From contig CANOFI010000122.1 in assembly GCA_947565255.1 (NCBI GenBank), positions 1 to 7,074 on the forward strand: 7,074 nucleotides of DNA, written 5' to 3'. The stretch is from an uncultured Lachnospiraceae bacterium (lineage in GTDB: Bacteria; Bacillota; Clostridia; Lachnospirales; Lachnospiraceae). The position numbers and the translations under genes were made by a program. The notes beneath the pieces are model-generated. The model was not told the origin of the DNA. It made no database searches and saw only the letters and a list, made by a program, of their open reading frames with translations. Of this stretch, positions 1 through 7,074 are shown piece after piece; position 1 is the stretch's first letter, and each line of letters starts with the position of its first letter.

Positions 1-3000
1 ATCCGTATTTTCTTTAGCATCTGGCGTACAATCACTTCTATGTGCTTATCGTTGATTTCCACACCCTGCAGACGGTATACACGCTGTACCTCCTGAAGCA
101 TATAATCCTGAACCGCACGTACACCCTTGATTTTCAGAATATCGTGCGGATTTACACTACCCTCTGTCAGTTCATCACCGGCTTCCAACACTGCATTATC
201 CTGTATCTTAATGCGGGAGCCGTAAGGAATTAAATATGCCTTGGATTCGCCGGTCTCATTGTTCGTCACAATGATTTCTCTCTTTTTCTTTGTATCCTTA
301 ATCACAGCTGTTCCGCCGAATTCCGTGATAATTGCAAGACCCTTCGGCTTTCTCGCCTCGAAAAGCTCCTCGACACGCGGAAGACCCTGTGTAATATCAT
401 CTCCTGCAACACCGCCGGTATGGAACGTACGCATCGTAAGCTGTGTACCGGGCTCACCGATAGACTGTGCAGCAATAATGCCGACAGCCTCACCTACCTG
501 CACGGCTTCCCCGGTTGCCATGTTCGCACCGTAACATCTCGCACACACACCCGTATGGGAACGGCAGGCCAGAATGGTACGAATCTTCACCTTTGTCAGT
601 GGCTCGCCATTCTCGTCCACACCGCGCCGCATAACCTCTGCCGCGCGCTTCGGCGTAATCATATGGTTTGCCTTTACAACTACCTCGCCTTTGGCGTCTA
701 CAATATCCTCCGCCGTATAACGTCCCGTAATACGCTCCTGCAGGCTCTCAATTTCTTCTTTTCCGTCCATGAACGGCTTCACATACATGCCGGAAATCTC
801 TCTGCCTTCACAGCAGTCTATCTCACGGATAATCAACTCCTGTGACACATCTACCAGACGTCTTGTCAGGTATCCGGAATCGGCTGTACGGAGTGCAGTG
901 TCAGACAAGCCTTTTCGTGCACCGTGGGCAGACATAAAATATTCCAATACGTCAAGTCCCTCACGGAAATTCGATTTAATGGGCAATTCAATCGTACGTC
1001 CGGTTGTATCCGCCATCAATCCGCGCATTCCGGCAAGCTGTTTAATCTGCTTATCCGAACCGCGGGCTCCGGAATCTGCCATCATATAAATATTATTGTA
1101 TTTATCAAGTCCTCCAAGAAGCTCTTTTGTAATTTCATCGTCGGTGTTTTTCCAGGTTTCCACAACTTCCTTATAACGCTCTTCTTCCGTAATCAGACCG
1201 CGCTTAAAGTTTCTTGTAATCAAATCCACCGTTCTCTGTGCTTCATCCAGCAGCTCCTTTTTCTTTGCCGGCACAGTCATATCCGAAATCGATACGGTCA
1301 TGGCTGCCCGTGTGGAAAATTTATATCCCATCGCCTTAATGTCATCCAGCACCTCCGCAGTCTTGGTGGCGCCATGTGAATTAATGACCTTTTCCAAAAT
1401 CTTCTTCAGACCTTTTTTTCCTACCGGTTCATAAACAACTACTGTTTTTCTGCCATTTTTGACTTCTTTTCTCTCAAACTCAAAACCAACCTCCAGCTTT
1501 AAATAGTCTTCCGGCGTCTCACGCTTCACAAATCCCAAATCCTGAGGAAGAATTTCATTGAAAATCAAAAGGCCTACCGTTGTCTCAATCACTCCCATGA
1601 CCTTCTCTCCCGTAGGAGCAGTCTTTGTCATGCGCACATTAATCTTTGTATGCAAGGTAATAATGCCGTTATCATAGGCCAACATCGCTTCATTTGGACT
1701 CTTAAAATATTTGCCCTCTCCGGGTTCCCCGTCTCTTACCTGCGTCAGATAATAAATACCAAGCACCATATCCTGCGACGGAACCGCAACCGGGCCGCCG
1801 TCCGACGGTTTTAACAGGTTATTCGGTGAAAGCAGCAGGAAACGGCACTCTGCCTGGGCCTCCACGGACAACGGAAGATGGACAGCCATCTGGTCACCGT
1901 CAAAGTCGGCATTAAATGCTGTACATACCAGTGGATGCAGCTTAATTGCCTTTCCCTCTACAAGAATCGGCTCAAACGCCTGGATACCAAGCCTGTGCAG
2001 CGTAGGCGCACGGTTCAGCATAACCGGATGCTCTTTGATGACCTCCTCCAGCACATCCCATACCTCCGGCTGCAGGCGCTCTACCATCTTTTTCGCACTC
2101 TTAATATTATGCGAAGTGCCGTTGGCAACCAGTTCCTTCATCACAAAAGGCTTGAACAGCTCAATTGCCATCTCCTTCGGCAAACCGCACTGGTATATTT
2201 TCAGTTCAGGACCTACTACGATAACAGAACGACCTGAATAATCCACACGTTTTCCTAACAAATTCTGACGGAAACGCCCGGATTTTCCTTTTAACAAATC
2301 GGACAGAGATTTCAGCGCACGGTTACCAGGACCGGTTACCGGACGTCCTCTTCTTCCATTGTCAATCAGTGCGTCAACGGCTTCCTGGAGCATTCTCTTT
2401 TCATTGCGCACAATAATATCCGGCGCGCCAAGCTCCAGCAGTCTTCTCAACCGGTTATTTCTATTGATGATTCTTCTGTATAAATCATTTAAATCAGATG
2501 TTGCAAAACGTCCGCCGTCCAGCTGGACCATTGGACGCAAATCAGGCGGAATAACCGGAATGATATCCATAATCATCCATTCCGGGCGGTTTCCCGACCC
2601 CCGAAATGCCTCTACCACTTCCAGACGCTTAATAATTCTTGCACGCTTTTGTCCGGTAGAATCCTGAAGAGCAGCGCGGAGCTCCTCGACCTCTTTTTCA
2701 AAATCGATGGCCTCGAGCAATTCCTTGATAGCCTCCGCACCCATTCCTACACGAAATTCATTGCCATATGCTTCCCTTGCATCCTGGTACTCCTTTTCGG
2801 ACAAAACCTGCTTATACGTAAGATTTGTCGCCTCTCCCGGGTCGAGCACAATGTAAGAAGCAAAATAGAGCACCTTCTCCAGCGTACGCGGGGATAAGTC
2901 CAGAATCAGACCCATACGGCTTGGAATTCCTTTAAAATACCAGATATGGGAAACCGGAGCGGCAAGCTCAATATGCCCCATACGTTCCCTGCGGACATTG

Positions 3001-3278
3001 GCCTTTGTCACTTCCACACCGCATCTGTCGCAGACAACCCCTTTGTATCTGATTTTTTTGTATTTGCCGCAATGACATTCCCAGTCCTTGCTTGGCCCGA
3101 AAATTCTTTCACAAAACAGCCCTTCTTTTTCCGGCTTCAACGTTCTGTAGTTGATTGTTTCCGGTTTTTTTACTTCTCCGCGGGACCATTCTCTTATTTT
3201 TTCCGGTGAAGCTAATCCGATTTTTATCGCATCAAATGTCATCGGCTGGTACGTATCTTTGTTCATTTCTTCCGGCAT
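1..3278 (-). CDS. rpoC: DNA-directed RNA polymerase subunit beta-prime, C-terminus cut by window edge
   Basis: Largest subunit of the RNA polymerase core; with beta it forms the active site that polymerises NTPs on a DNA template. I translated the minus strand from ATG at 3278 through 1092 codons without a stop; the frame leaves the window, so roughly the last 100-150 residues (my estimate from family length) are missing. Visible landmarks: N-terminal zinc site C68, C70, C83, C86; sigma-binding clamp helices about 263-305; [15 protein letters not shown] at 339-353; catalytic NADFDGDQM at 456-464 with Mg-binding D458, D460, D462; bridge helix around 776-815 (HGARKG at 785-790); second zinc site C822, C905, C912, C915; trigger loop with MRTFH at 949-953. 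The large insertion that interrupts the E. coli trigger loop is absent, as in Firmicutes. The first ATG is preferred over Met5 because it has a purine-rich Shine-Dalgarno stretch upstream. It lies 53 bases after rpoB and is probably cotranscribed with it. Identity is certain; nothing suggests a broken gene. Confidence 0.98.
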   Translation of the reverse strand, partial: MPEEMNKDTYQPMTFDAIKIGLASPEKIREWSRGEVKKPETINYRTLKPEKEGLFCERIFGPSKDWECHCGKYKKIRYKGVVCDRCGVEVTKANVRRERMGHIELAAPVSHIWYFKGIPSRMGLILDLSPRTLEKVLYFASYIVLDPGEATNLTYKQVLSEKEYQDAREAYGNEFRVGMGAEAIKELLEAIDFEKEVEELRAALQDSTGQKRARIIKRLEVVEAFRGSGNRPEWMIMDIIPVIPPDLRPMVQLDGGRFATSDLNDLYRRIINRNNRLRRLLELGAPDIIVRNEKRMLQEAVDALIDNGRRGRPVTGPGNRALKSLSDLLKGKSGRFRQNLLGKRVDYSGRSVIVVGPELKIYQCGLPKEMAIELFKPFVMKELVANGTSHNIKSAKKMVERLQPEVWDVLEEVIKEHPVMLNRAPTLHRLGIQAFEPILVEGKAIKLHPLVCTAFNADFDGDQMAVHLPLSVEAQAECRFLLLSPNNLLKPSDGGPVAVPSQDMVLGIYYLTQVRDGEPGEGKYFKSPNEAMLAYDNGIITLHTKINVRMTKTAPTGEKVMGVIETTVGLLIFNEILPQDLGFVKRETPEDYLKLEVGFEFERKEVKNGRKTVVVYEPVGKKGLKKILEKVINSHGATKTAEVLDDIKAMGYKFSTRAAMTVSISDMTVPAKKKELLDEAQRTVDLITRNFKRGLITEEERYKEVVETWKNTDDEITKELLGGLDKYNNIYMMADSGARGSDKQIKQLAGMRGLMADTTGRTIELPIKSNFREGLDVLEYFMSAHGARKGLSDTALRTADSGYLTRRLVDVSQELIIREIDCCEGREISGMYVKPFMDGKEEIESLQERITGRYTAEDIVDAKGEVVVKANHMITPKRAAEVMRRGVDENGEPLTKVKIRTILACRSHTGVCARCYGANMATGEAVQVGEAVGIIAAQSIGEPGTQLTMRTFHTGGVAGDDITQGLPRVEELFEARKPKGLAIITEFGGTAVIKDTKKKREIIVTNNETGESKAYLIPYGSRIKIQDNAVLEAGDELTEGSVNPHDILKIKGVRAVQDYMLQEVQRVYRLQGVEINDKHIEVIVRQMLKKIR

Positions 3279-3288
3279 TTACGGCACA

Positions 3289-3299
3289 CCCTTTCCTTT
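3289..3299 (-). promoter_or_regulatory. rpoC ribosome binding site
   Basis: The minus strand reads AAAGGAAAGGG, with 10 bases between the last G and the ATG at 3278. The purine-rich stretch is a good Shine-Dalgarno match at a slightly long spacing. It supports the first ATG of rpoC over the in-frame ATG at codon 5, which has only GGAAGAA immediately in front of it. Confidence 0.65.
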
Positions 3300-3303
3300 A
3301 TGC

Positions 3304-3321
3304 TCCCCGGCAGGCCGGGGA
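3304..3321 (-). other. GC-rich hairpin between rpoB and rpoC
   Basis: In the 53-base gap between the rpoB stop and the rpoC start, the minus strand reads TCCCCGG-CCTG-CCGGGGA, a perfect 7-bp stem with a 4-base loop. On the operon strand it is followed by AGCATAAAGG, not a U-run, so it is not a classical intrinsic terminator of rpoBC. It lies just upstream of the rpoC ribosome binding site and could affect mRNA processing, stability or translation of rpoC; that is inference. On the plus strand the same stem is followed by a broken T-rich stretch (ATTTCTATTATTT), so weak termination of antisense transcription is a second, speculative reading. Confidence 0.6.
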
Positions 3322-3331
3322 TTTCTATTAT

Positions 3332-6300
3332 TTACTCTTCGTCATCATATACGCTTGCGTAATCTTCCTCAAATTCTTCTTCCTCGTACGCATCATCCTG
3401 CACAGAAATCAGTTCCTCGTTTTCATCGAACTCCTGTTTGCTGAATCCATACTGACCATAAGACTCATCATTCTTTTTATAGTTCTTGTCACTGTCCATA
3501 ATCGAATTCAAATCCGTCTCGCCGACATCGACCGTCTCCATAATTTCCACCTCTGTGTCATCATCGCGCAGAACACGTACATCCAGGCCTAATGACTGCA
3601 GCTCCTTTAAAAGAACCTTAAAGGATTCCGGAATTCCCGGCTCCGGAATATTCACACCCTTGATAATTGCCTCATACGTCTTTACACGTCCAACTACATC
3701 ATCCGACTTGACCGTTAAAATCTCCTGCAGCGTATAGGAAGCGCCATATGCCTCCAGGGCCCACACTTCCATCTCACCGAAACGCTGACCGCCGAACTGG
3801 GCTTTTCCTCCTAACGGCTGCTGGGTCACAAGCGAATAAGGACCCGTAGAACGCGCATGGATCTTATCATCCACCAAATGATGCAGCTTCAGATAATGCA
3901 TATGTCCTATCGTTACCGGGCTGTCAAAATATTCTCCCGTACGGCCGTCACGGAGTCGTACCTTACCGTCTCTTGAAAGCGGAACGCCCTTCCATACTTC
4001 CCTGTGCTCCCTGTTTTCATATAAATACTCCAGCACTTCGGGGAGAAGAGACTCCCCGTGCTTTTTCTCAAATTCTTCCCATTCCAGGTTTACATAATCA
4101 TTTGCCAGGTCCAGCGTATCCATAATATCATCTTCTCTTGCACCGTCAAATACCGGCGTAGCAATATTAAAGCCAAGCGCCTTTGCCGCAAGCGACAGAT
4201 GGATTTCCAACACCTGTCCAATATTCATACGGGAAGGCACGCCAAGCGGATTTAACACAATATCCAGCGGACGTCCGTTTGGCAGAAATGGCATATCCTC
4301 CACCGGAAGCACTCTGGAAACAACACCCTTGTTCCCATGACGGCCGGCCATCTTATCACCAACGGAAATCTTTCTTTTCTGCGCAATGTAAATACGCACT
4401 GCCTGATTCACGCCCGGAGACAGCTCATCCCCATTTTCTCTTGTAAATACTTTTGCATCCACTACAATACCGGACTCTCCGTGCGGTACCTTGAGAGAGG
4501 TATCGCGCACCTCTCTTGCCTTTTCACCAAAAATGGCGCGCAGCAACCGTTCTTCCGCCGTCAGTTCCGTCTCGCCCTTCGGCGTCACCTTTCCTACCAG
4601 AATATCACCGGCACGAACCTCCGCACCGATACGGATAATTCCGCGCTCATCCAAATCTTTCAGCGCATCGTCGCCCACACCCGGAACATCTCTTGTGATT
4701 TCCTCGTCTCCAAGCTTTGTTCCGCGTGCCTCGGCCTCATATTCCTCAATGTGCACCGACGTATAGACGTCATCCTGCACCAGTCTCTCGCTTAATAATA
4801 CGGCATCCTCGTAGTTATAACCTTCCCAAGTCATAAAGCCGATCAGAGGATTCTTCCCTAACGCAATCTCGCCGTTAGCCGTGGACGGACCGTCTGCAAT
4901 TACCTGGCCTTCCTCGACCTGGTCCCCTTTCGTCACGATCGGTTTCTGGTTATAACAGTTGCTCTGATTGCTTCTCGCAAATTTTGTCAGACGGTAGACG
5001 TCACGGACTCCGTCCTCTCTCTTTACTACAATTTCACTGGAGCATGCTTTTTCTACTGTTCCCGCACTTTTCGCCACAACGCAGACTCCGGAATCCACAG
5101 CCGTCTTTGTCTCCATTCCTGTACCGACTACCGGCGCCTCTGTCGTAAGAAGCGGAACAGCCTGACGCTGCATGTTAGAACCCATCAGAGCGCGGTTTGC
5201 ATCATCATTTTCCAAAAATGGAATCAGCGCTGTCGCAACTGAGAATACCATTTTCGGAGACACGTCCATATAATCGAACATACGTTTCTCATACTTCTGT
5301 GTCTCTTCCCTGTAACGGCCGGACACTGTGCTGTTAATAAAATGCCCGTCATCATCCAGCGGCTCGTTTGCCTGGGCAACATGATAATTATCCTCCTCGT
5401 CCGCCGTCATATATACAACTTCATCTGTAACAACCGGATTGTTTATATCGGTTTTGTCAATCTTGCGGTACGGCGCCTCAACGAAGCCATACTCATTAAT
5501 TCTTGCATAAGTGGCAAGAGAGTTAATCAGACCGATATTCGGTCCCTCAGGCGTCTCAATCGGGCACATTCTTCCGTAATGGGAATAATGCACGTCACGC
5601 ACCTCAAATCCGGCACGGTCCCTGGACAGACCACCCGGGCCCAGTGCAGACAGACGCCTCTTATGCGTCAGCTCACCTAACGGATTATTCTGGTCCATAA
5701 ACTGTGAAAGCTGTGAAGATCCGAAAAATTCCTTTACTGCAGCAGTAACCGGTTTGATATTAATAAGGGATTGGGGTGTCACCCCTTCTAAGTCTTGTGT
5801 TGTCATTCGTTCGCGCACTACACGCTCTAATCTGGATAAACCGATTCTGTACTGGTTCTGCAGCAATTCTCCTACCGCACGGATTCTTCTGTTTCCTAAA
5901 TGGTCAATGTCGTCATCGTTCCCAAGACCATACTCCAAATGCATGTTGTAGTTGATGGACGCCATAATATCTTCTTTTGTGATATGCTTCGGAACTAACT
6001 CGGATACGTTTCTCCGAATCGCACCCTTTAACTCTTCCTCGTCATCGTACTCGGACAAAAGCTTTTCCAGGGCAGGATAATAGACAAGCTCCGTAATGCC
6101 GTATTCCCTCGGCACACAATCCACATACTCGCTCAATTCCACCATCATATTGGATAGCACCTTGATATTGCGCTCTTCTGTCTGAATCCATACGCCTGCA
6201 ACAGCCGCATTCTGAATTCGGTCAGCCAGGTCACGATCCACCTGTGTACCTGCCTCAGCTATGATTTCTCCGGTTGACGGGTCCACGACGTCCTTTGCAA

Positions 6301-7054
6301 GCACCTGTCCATTAATCCTGTTTTTTAACATTAATTTTTTATTAAATTTGTATCGTCCGACTTTGGCAAGATCGTACCTTCTTGGTTCAAAAAACATGCT
6401 TGTAATCAGGCTTTCTGCGCTTTCCACGGTAAGAGGCTCACCCGGACGGATTTTTTTGTACAGCTCTAAAAGACCCTGCTCGTAATTCTCTGCAACGTCT
6501 TTGGTCAGACTGGCTAAAATTTTCGGCTCTTCACCAAACAAATCGATAATTTCGGCATTTGTCCCAATTCCAAGCGCACGAATCAGAACCGTAATCGGTA
6601 CTTTTCTTGTTCTGTCCACACGCACATAAAACACATCGTTTGAATCCGTTTCATACTCCAGCCATGCGCCTCGGTTTGGAATCACGGTCGAACAAAATAA
6701 TTTTTTTCCGATTTTATCGTGATTAATATTATAATAAATACCCGGTGAACGTACCAGCTGGCTTACAATGACACGCTCCGCACCGTTGATTACAAAAGTA
6801 CCGGTCGCTGTCATAAGCGGAAGGTCGCCCATGAAAATCTCATGCTCCGCAACATCTTCCTTCTCCTTATTGTAAAGCCTTACCTTTACTTTTAAAGGAG
6901 CCGCATAGGTTGCATCCCGCTCCTTGCATTCCTCAATGGAATACTTTGTATCGGACTCGCACAGCGTGAAATCTACAAATTCAAGACTCAGATGTCCGCT
7001 ATAATCTGCAATCGGAGAAATGTCATTTATTATAAGCTTTTCTGCAAAAACCAT
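3332..7054 (-). CDS. rpoB: DNA-directed RNA polymerase subunit beta, N-terminus missing or frameshifted
   Basis: Second-largest subunit of RNA polymerase core; it forms one pincer of the enzyme, contacts the DNA-RNA hybrid and binds rifamycins. The frame encodes 1240 residues. Landmarks: protrusion/lobe region starting at DISPI (11-15); rifampicin pocket [13 protein letters not shown] around 445-457 and [13 protein letters not shown] at 463-475, with D454, H464 and S469 matching the sensitive residues (E. coli D516, H526, S531); [16 protein letters not shown] at 620-635; NYEDA with E749 and D750; flap tip near 842-860; active-site lysines K901 and K909 in [12 protein letters not shown]; clamp motif [18 protein letters not shown] at 1088-1105. 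An acidic tail of about 78 residues (1163-1240) follows the conserved core. The start is doubtful: DISPI sits near residue 51 in B. subtilis but at 11 here, a TGA in the same frame directly precedes the ATG, and no good Shine-Dalgarno is visible. The true N-terminus is probably upstream in another frame. The rest of the frame is uninterrupted. Confidence 0.96.
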   Translation of the reverse strand: MVFAEKLIINDISPIADYSGHLSLEFVDFTLCESDTKYSIEECKERDATYAAPLKVKVRLYNKEKEDVAEHEIFMGDLPLMTATGTFVINGAERVIVSQLVRSPGIYYNINHDKIGKKLFCSTVIPNRGAWLEYETDSNDVFYVRVDRTRKVPITVLIRALGIGTNAEIIDLFGEEPKILASLTKDVAENYEQGLLELYKKIRPGEPLTVESAESLITSMFFEPRRYDLAKVGRYKFNKKLMLKNRINGQVLAKDVVDPSTGEIIAEAGTQVDRDLADRIQNAAVAGVWIQTEERNIKVLSNMMVELSEYVDCVPREYGITELVYYPALEKLLSEYDDEEELKGAIRRNVSELVPKHITKEDIMASINYNMHLEYGLGNDDDIDHLGNRRIRAVGELLQNQYRIGLSRLERVVRERMTTQDLEGVTPQSLINIKPVTAAVKEFFGSSQLSQFMDQNNPLGELTHKRRLSALGPGGLSRDRAGFEVRDVHYSHYGRMCPIETPEGPNIGLINSLATYARINEYGFVEAPYRKIDKTDINNPVVTDEVVYMTADEEDNYHVAQANEPLDDDGHFINSTVSGRYREETQKYEKRMFDYMDVSPKMVFSVATALIPFLENDDANRALMGSNMQRQAVPLLTTEAPVVGTGMETKTAVDSGVCVVAKSAGTVEKACSSEIVVKREDGVRDVYRLTKFARSNQSNCYNQKPIVTKGDQVEEGQVIADGPSTANGEIALGKNPLIGFMTWEGYNYEDAVLLSERLVQDDVYTSVHIEEYEAEARGTKLGDEEITRDVPGVGDDALKDLDERGIIRIGAEVRAGDILVGKVTPKGETELTAEERLLRAIFGEKAREVRDTSLKVPHGESGIVVDAKVFTRENGDELSPGVNQAVRIYIAQKRKISVGDKMAGRHGNKGVVSRVLPVEDMPFLPNGRPLDIVLNPLGVPSRMNIGQVLEIHLSLAAKALGFNIATPVFDGAREDDIMDTLDLANDYVNLEWEEFEKKHGESLLPEVLEYLYENREHREVWKGVPLSRDGKVRLRDGRTGEYFDSPVTIGHMHYLKLHHLVDDKIHARSTGPYSLVTQQPLGGKAQFGGQRFGEMEVWALEAYGASYTLQEILTVKSDDVVGRVKTYEAIIKGVNIPEPGIPESFKVLLKELQSLGLDVRVLRDDDTEVEIMETVDVGETDLNSIMDSDKNYKKNDESYGQYGFSKQEFDENEELISVQDDAYEEEEFEEDYASVYDDEE

Positions 7055-7074
7055 TCATTTTTCTCAAAAATAAA
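7033..7074 (-). other. possible out-of-frame remnant of the rpoB N-terminal region
   Basis: Reading the minus strand from the window edge at 7074 gives [14 protein letters not shown], then two TAA codons at 7032-7027. The piece [10 protein letters not shown] resembles the segment of Firmicutes RpoB just before DISPI (QWFLDEGL in B. subtilis, from memory). It is in a different frame from the downstream rpoB frame. From the TGG codon to the GAC of DISPI there are 29 bases, where the B. subtilis spacing would need 36, so about 7 bases seem to be missing. The match is short, and the residues before the Trp fit less well, so chance resemblance or a chimeric or low-quality sequence end are alternatives. 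Confidence 0.4.

Noticed and set aside
813..815. Adjacent cysteines C822-C823 at the first ligand of the second RpoC zinc site
   Set aside because: One cysteine matches the usual first ligand and the other three ligands (C905, C912, C915) are in place. The extra Cys is a minor substitution, not a changed site.
924..1379. Plus-strand open frame of 151 codons antisense to rpoC
   Set aside because: It lies wholly within the conserved rpoC coding region, and its product resembles no family I recognise. It is a shadow of the minus-strand gene; the same holds for the other plus-strand frames.
1..3278. Intein, intron or insertion element inside rpoC or rpoB
   Set aside because: Both frames translate continuously through all conserved motifs with normal spacing. 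No inserted domain or terminal repeats were found.
3155..3592. Plus-strand open frame of 145 codons across the rpoB-rpoC junction, with a hydrophobic N-terminal half
   Set aside because: The hydrophobic stretches are what reverse-strand reading of AAA/GAA-rich lysine and glutamate codons gives. It overlaps the acidic rpoB tail and the rpoC N-terminus, and no ribosome binding site supports it.
7023..7058. Upstream ATG at 7058 as an alternative rpoB start or leader peptide
   Set aside because: It is out of frame with rpoB and reaches a stop after 11 codons ([11 protein letters not shown]), with no Shine-Dalgarno in front.

Overview
This window is part of the bacterial rpoBC operon read from the minus strand. 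It holds almost all of rpoB (RNA polymerase beta subunit, right half) followed by most of rpoC (beta-prime subunit, left half). The protein sequences are Firmicutes-like and best fit a clostridial anaerobe, most likely a Lachnospiraceae member. This is judged by eye from the RpoC N-terminus ([21 protein letters not shown]), the RpoB stretch [18 protein letters not shown], the lack of the large trigger-loop insertion found in E. coli RpoC, and a long acidic RpoB tail. No search was run.

Layout, in the direction of transcription (right to left): 7074-7055 is a short edge segment that does not continue the rpoB frame. 7054-3332 is the rpoB reading frame. 3331-3279 is a 53-base intergenic gap with a GC-rich hairpin and the rpoC ribosome binding site. 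3278-1 is rpoC, intact in frame but cut by the left window edge after 1092 codons. No stretch over 300 bases lacks a gene, and no promoter, intrinsic terminator of the operon, RNA gene, mobile element or CRISPR array was seen.

The two proteins together form the catalytic core of RNA polymerase, with alpha, omega and sigma encoded elsewhere. The catalytic aspartates, bridge helix, trigger loop, both zinc sites, the beta active-site lysines and the rifampicin pocket are all recognisable and look normal.

The main irregularity is at the right edge. The rpoB frame begins at an ATG preceded directly by an in-frame TGA and lacks about 40 N-terminal residues expected for the family, while a neighbouring frame seems to carry remnants of that N-terminus. 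This looks like a frameshift or a poor-quality sequence end rather than a real start. I see no evidence of a novel system; the window is core housekeeping DNA.
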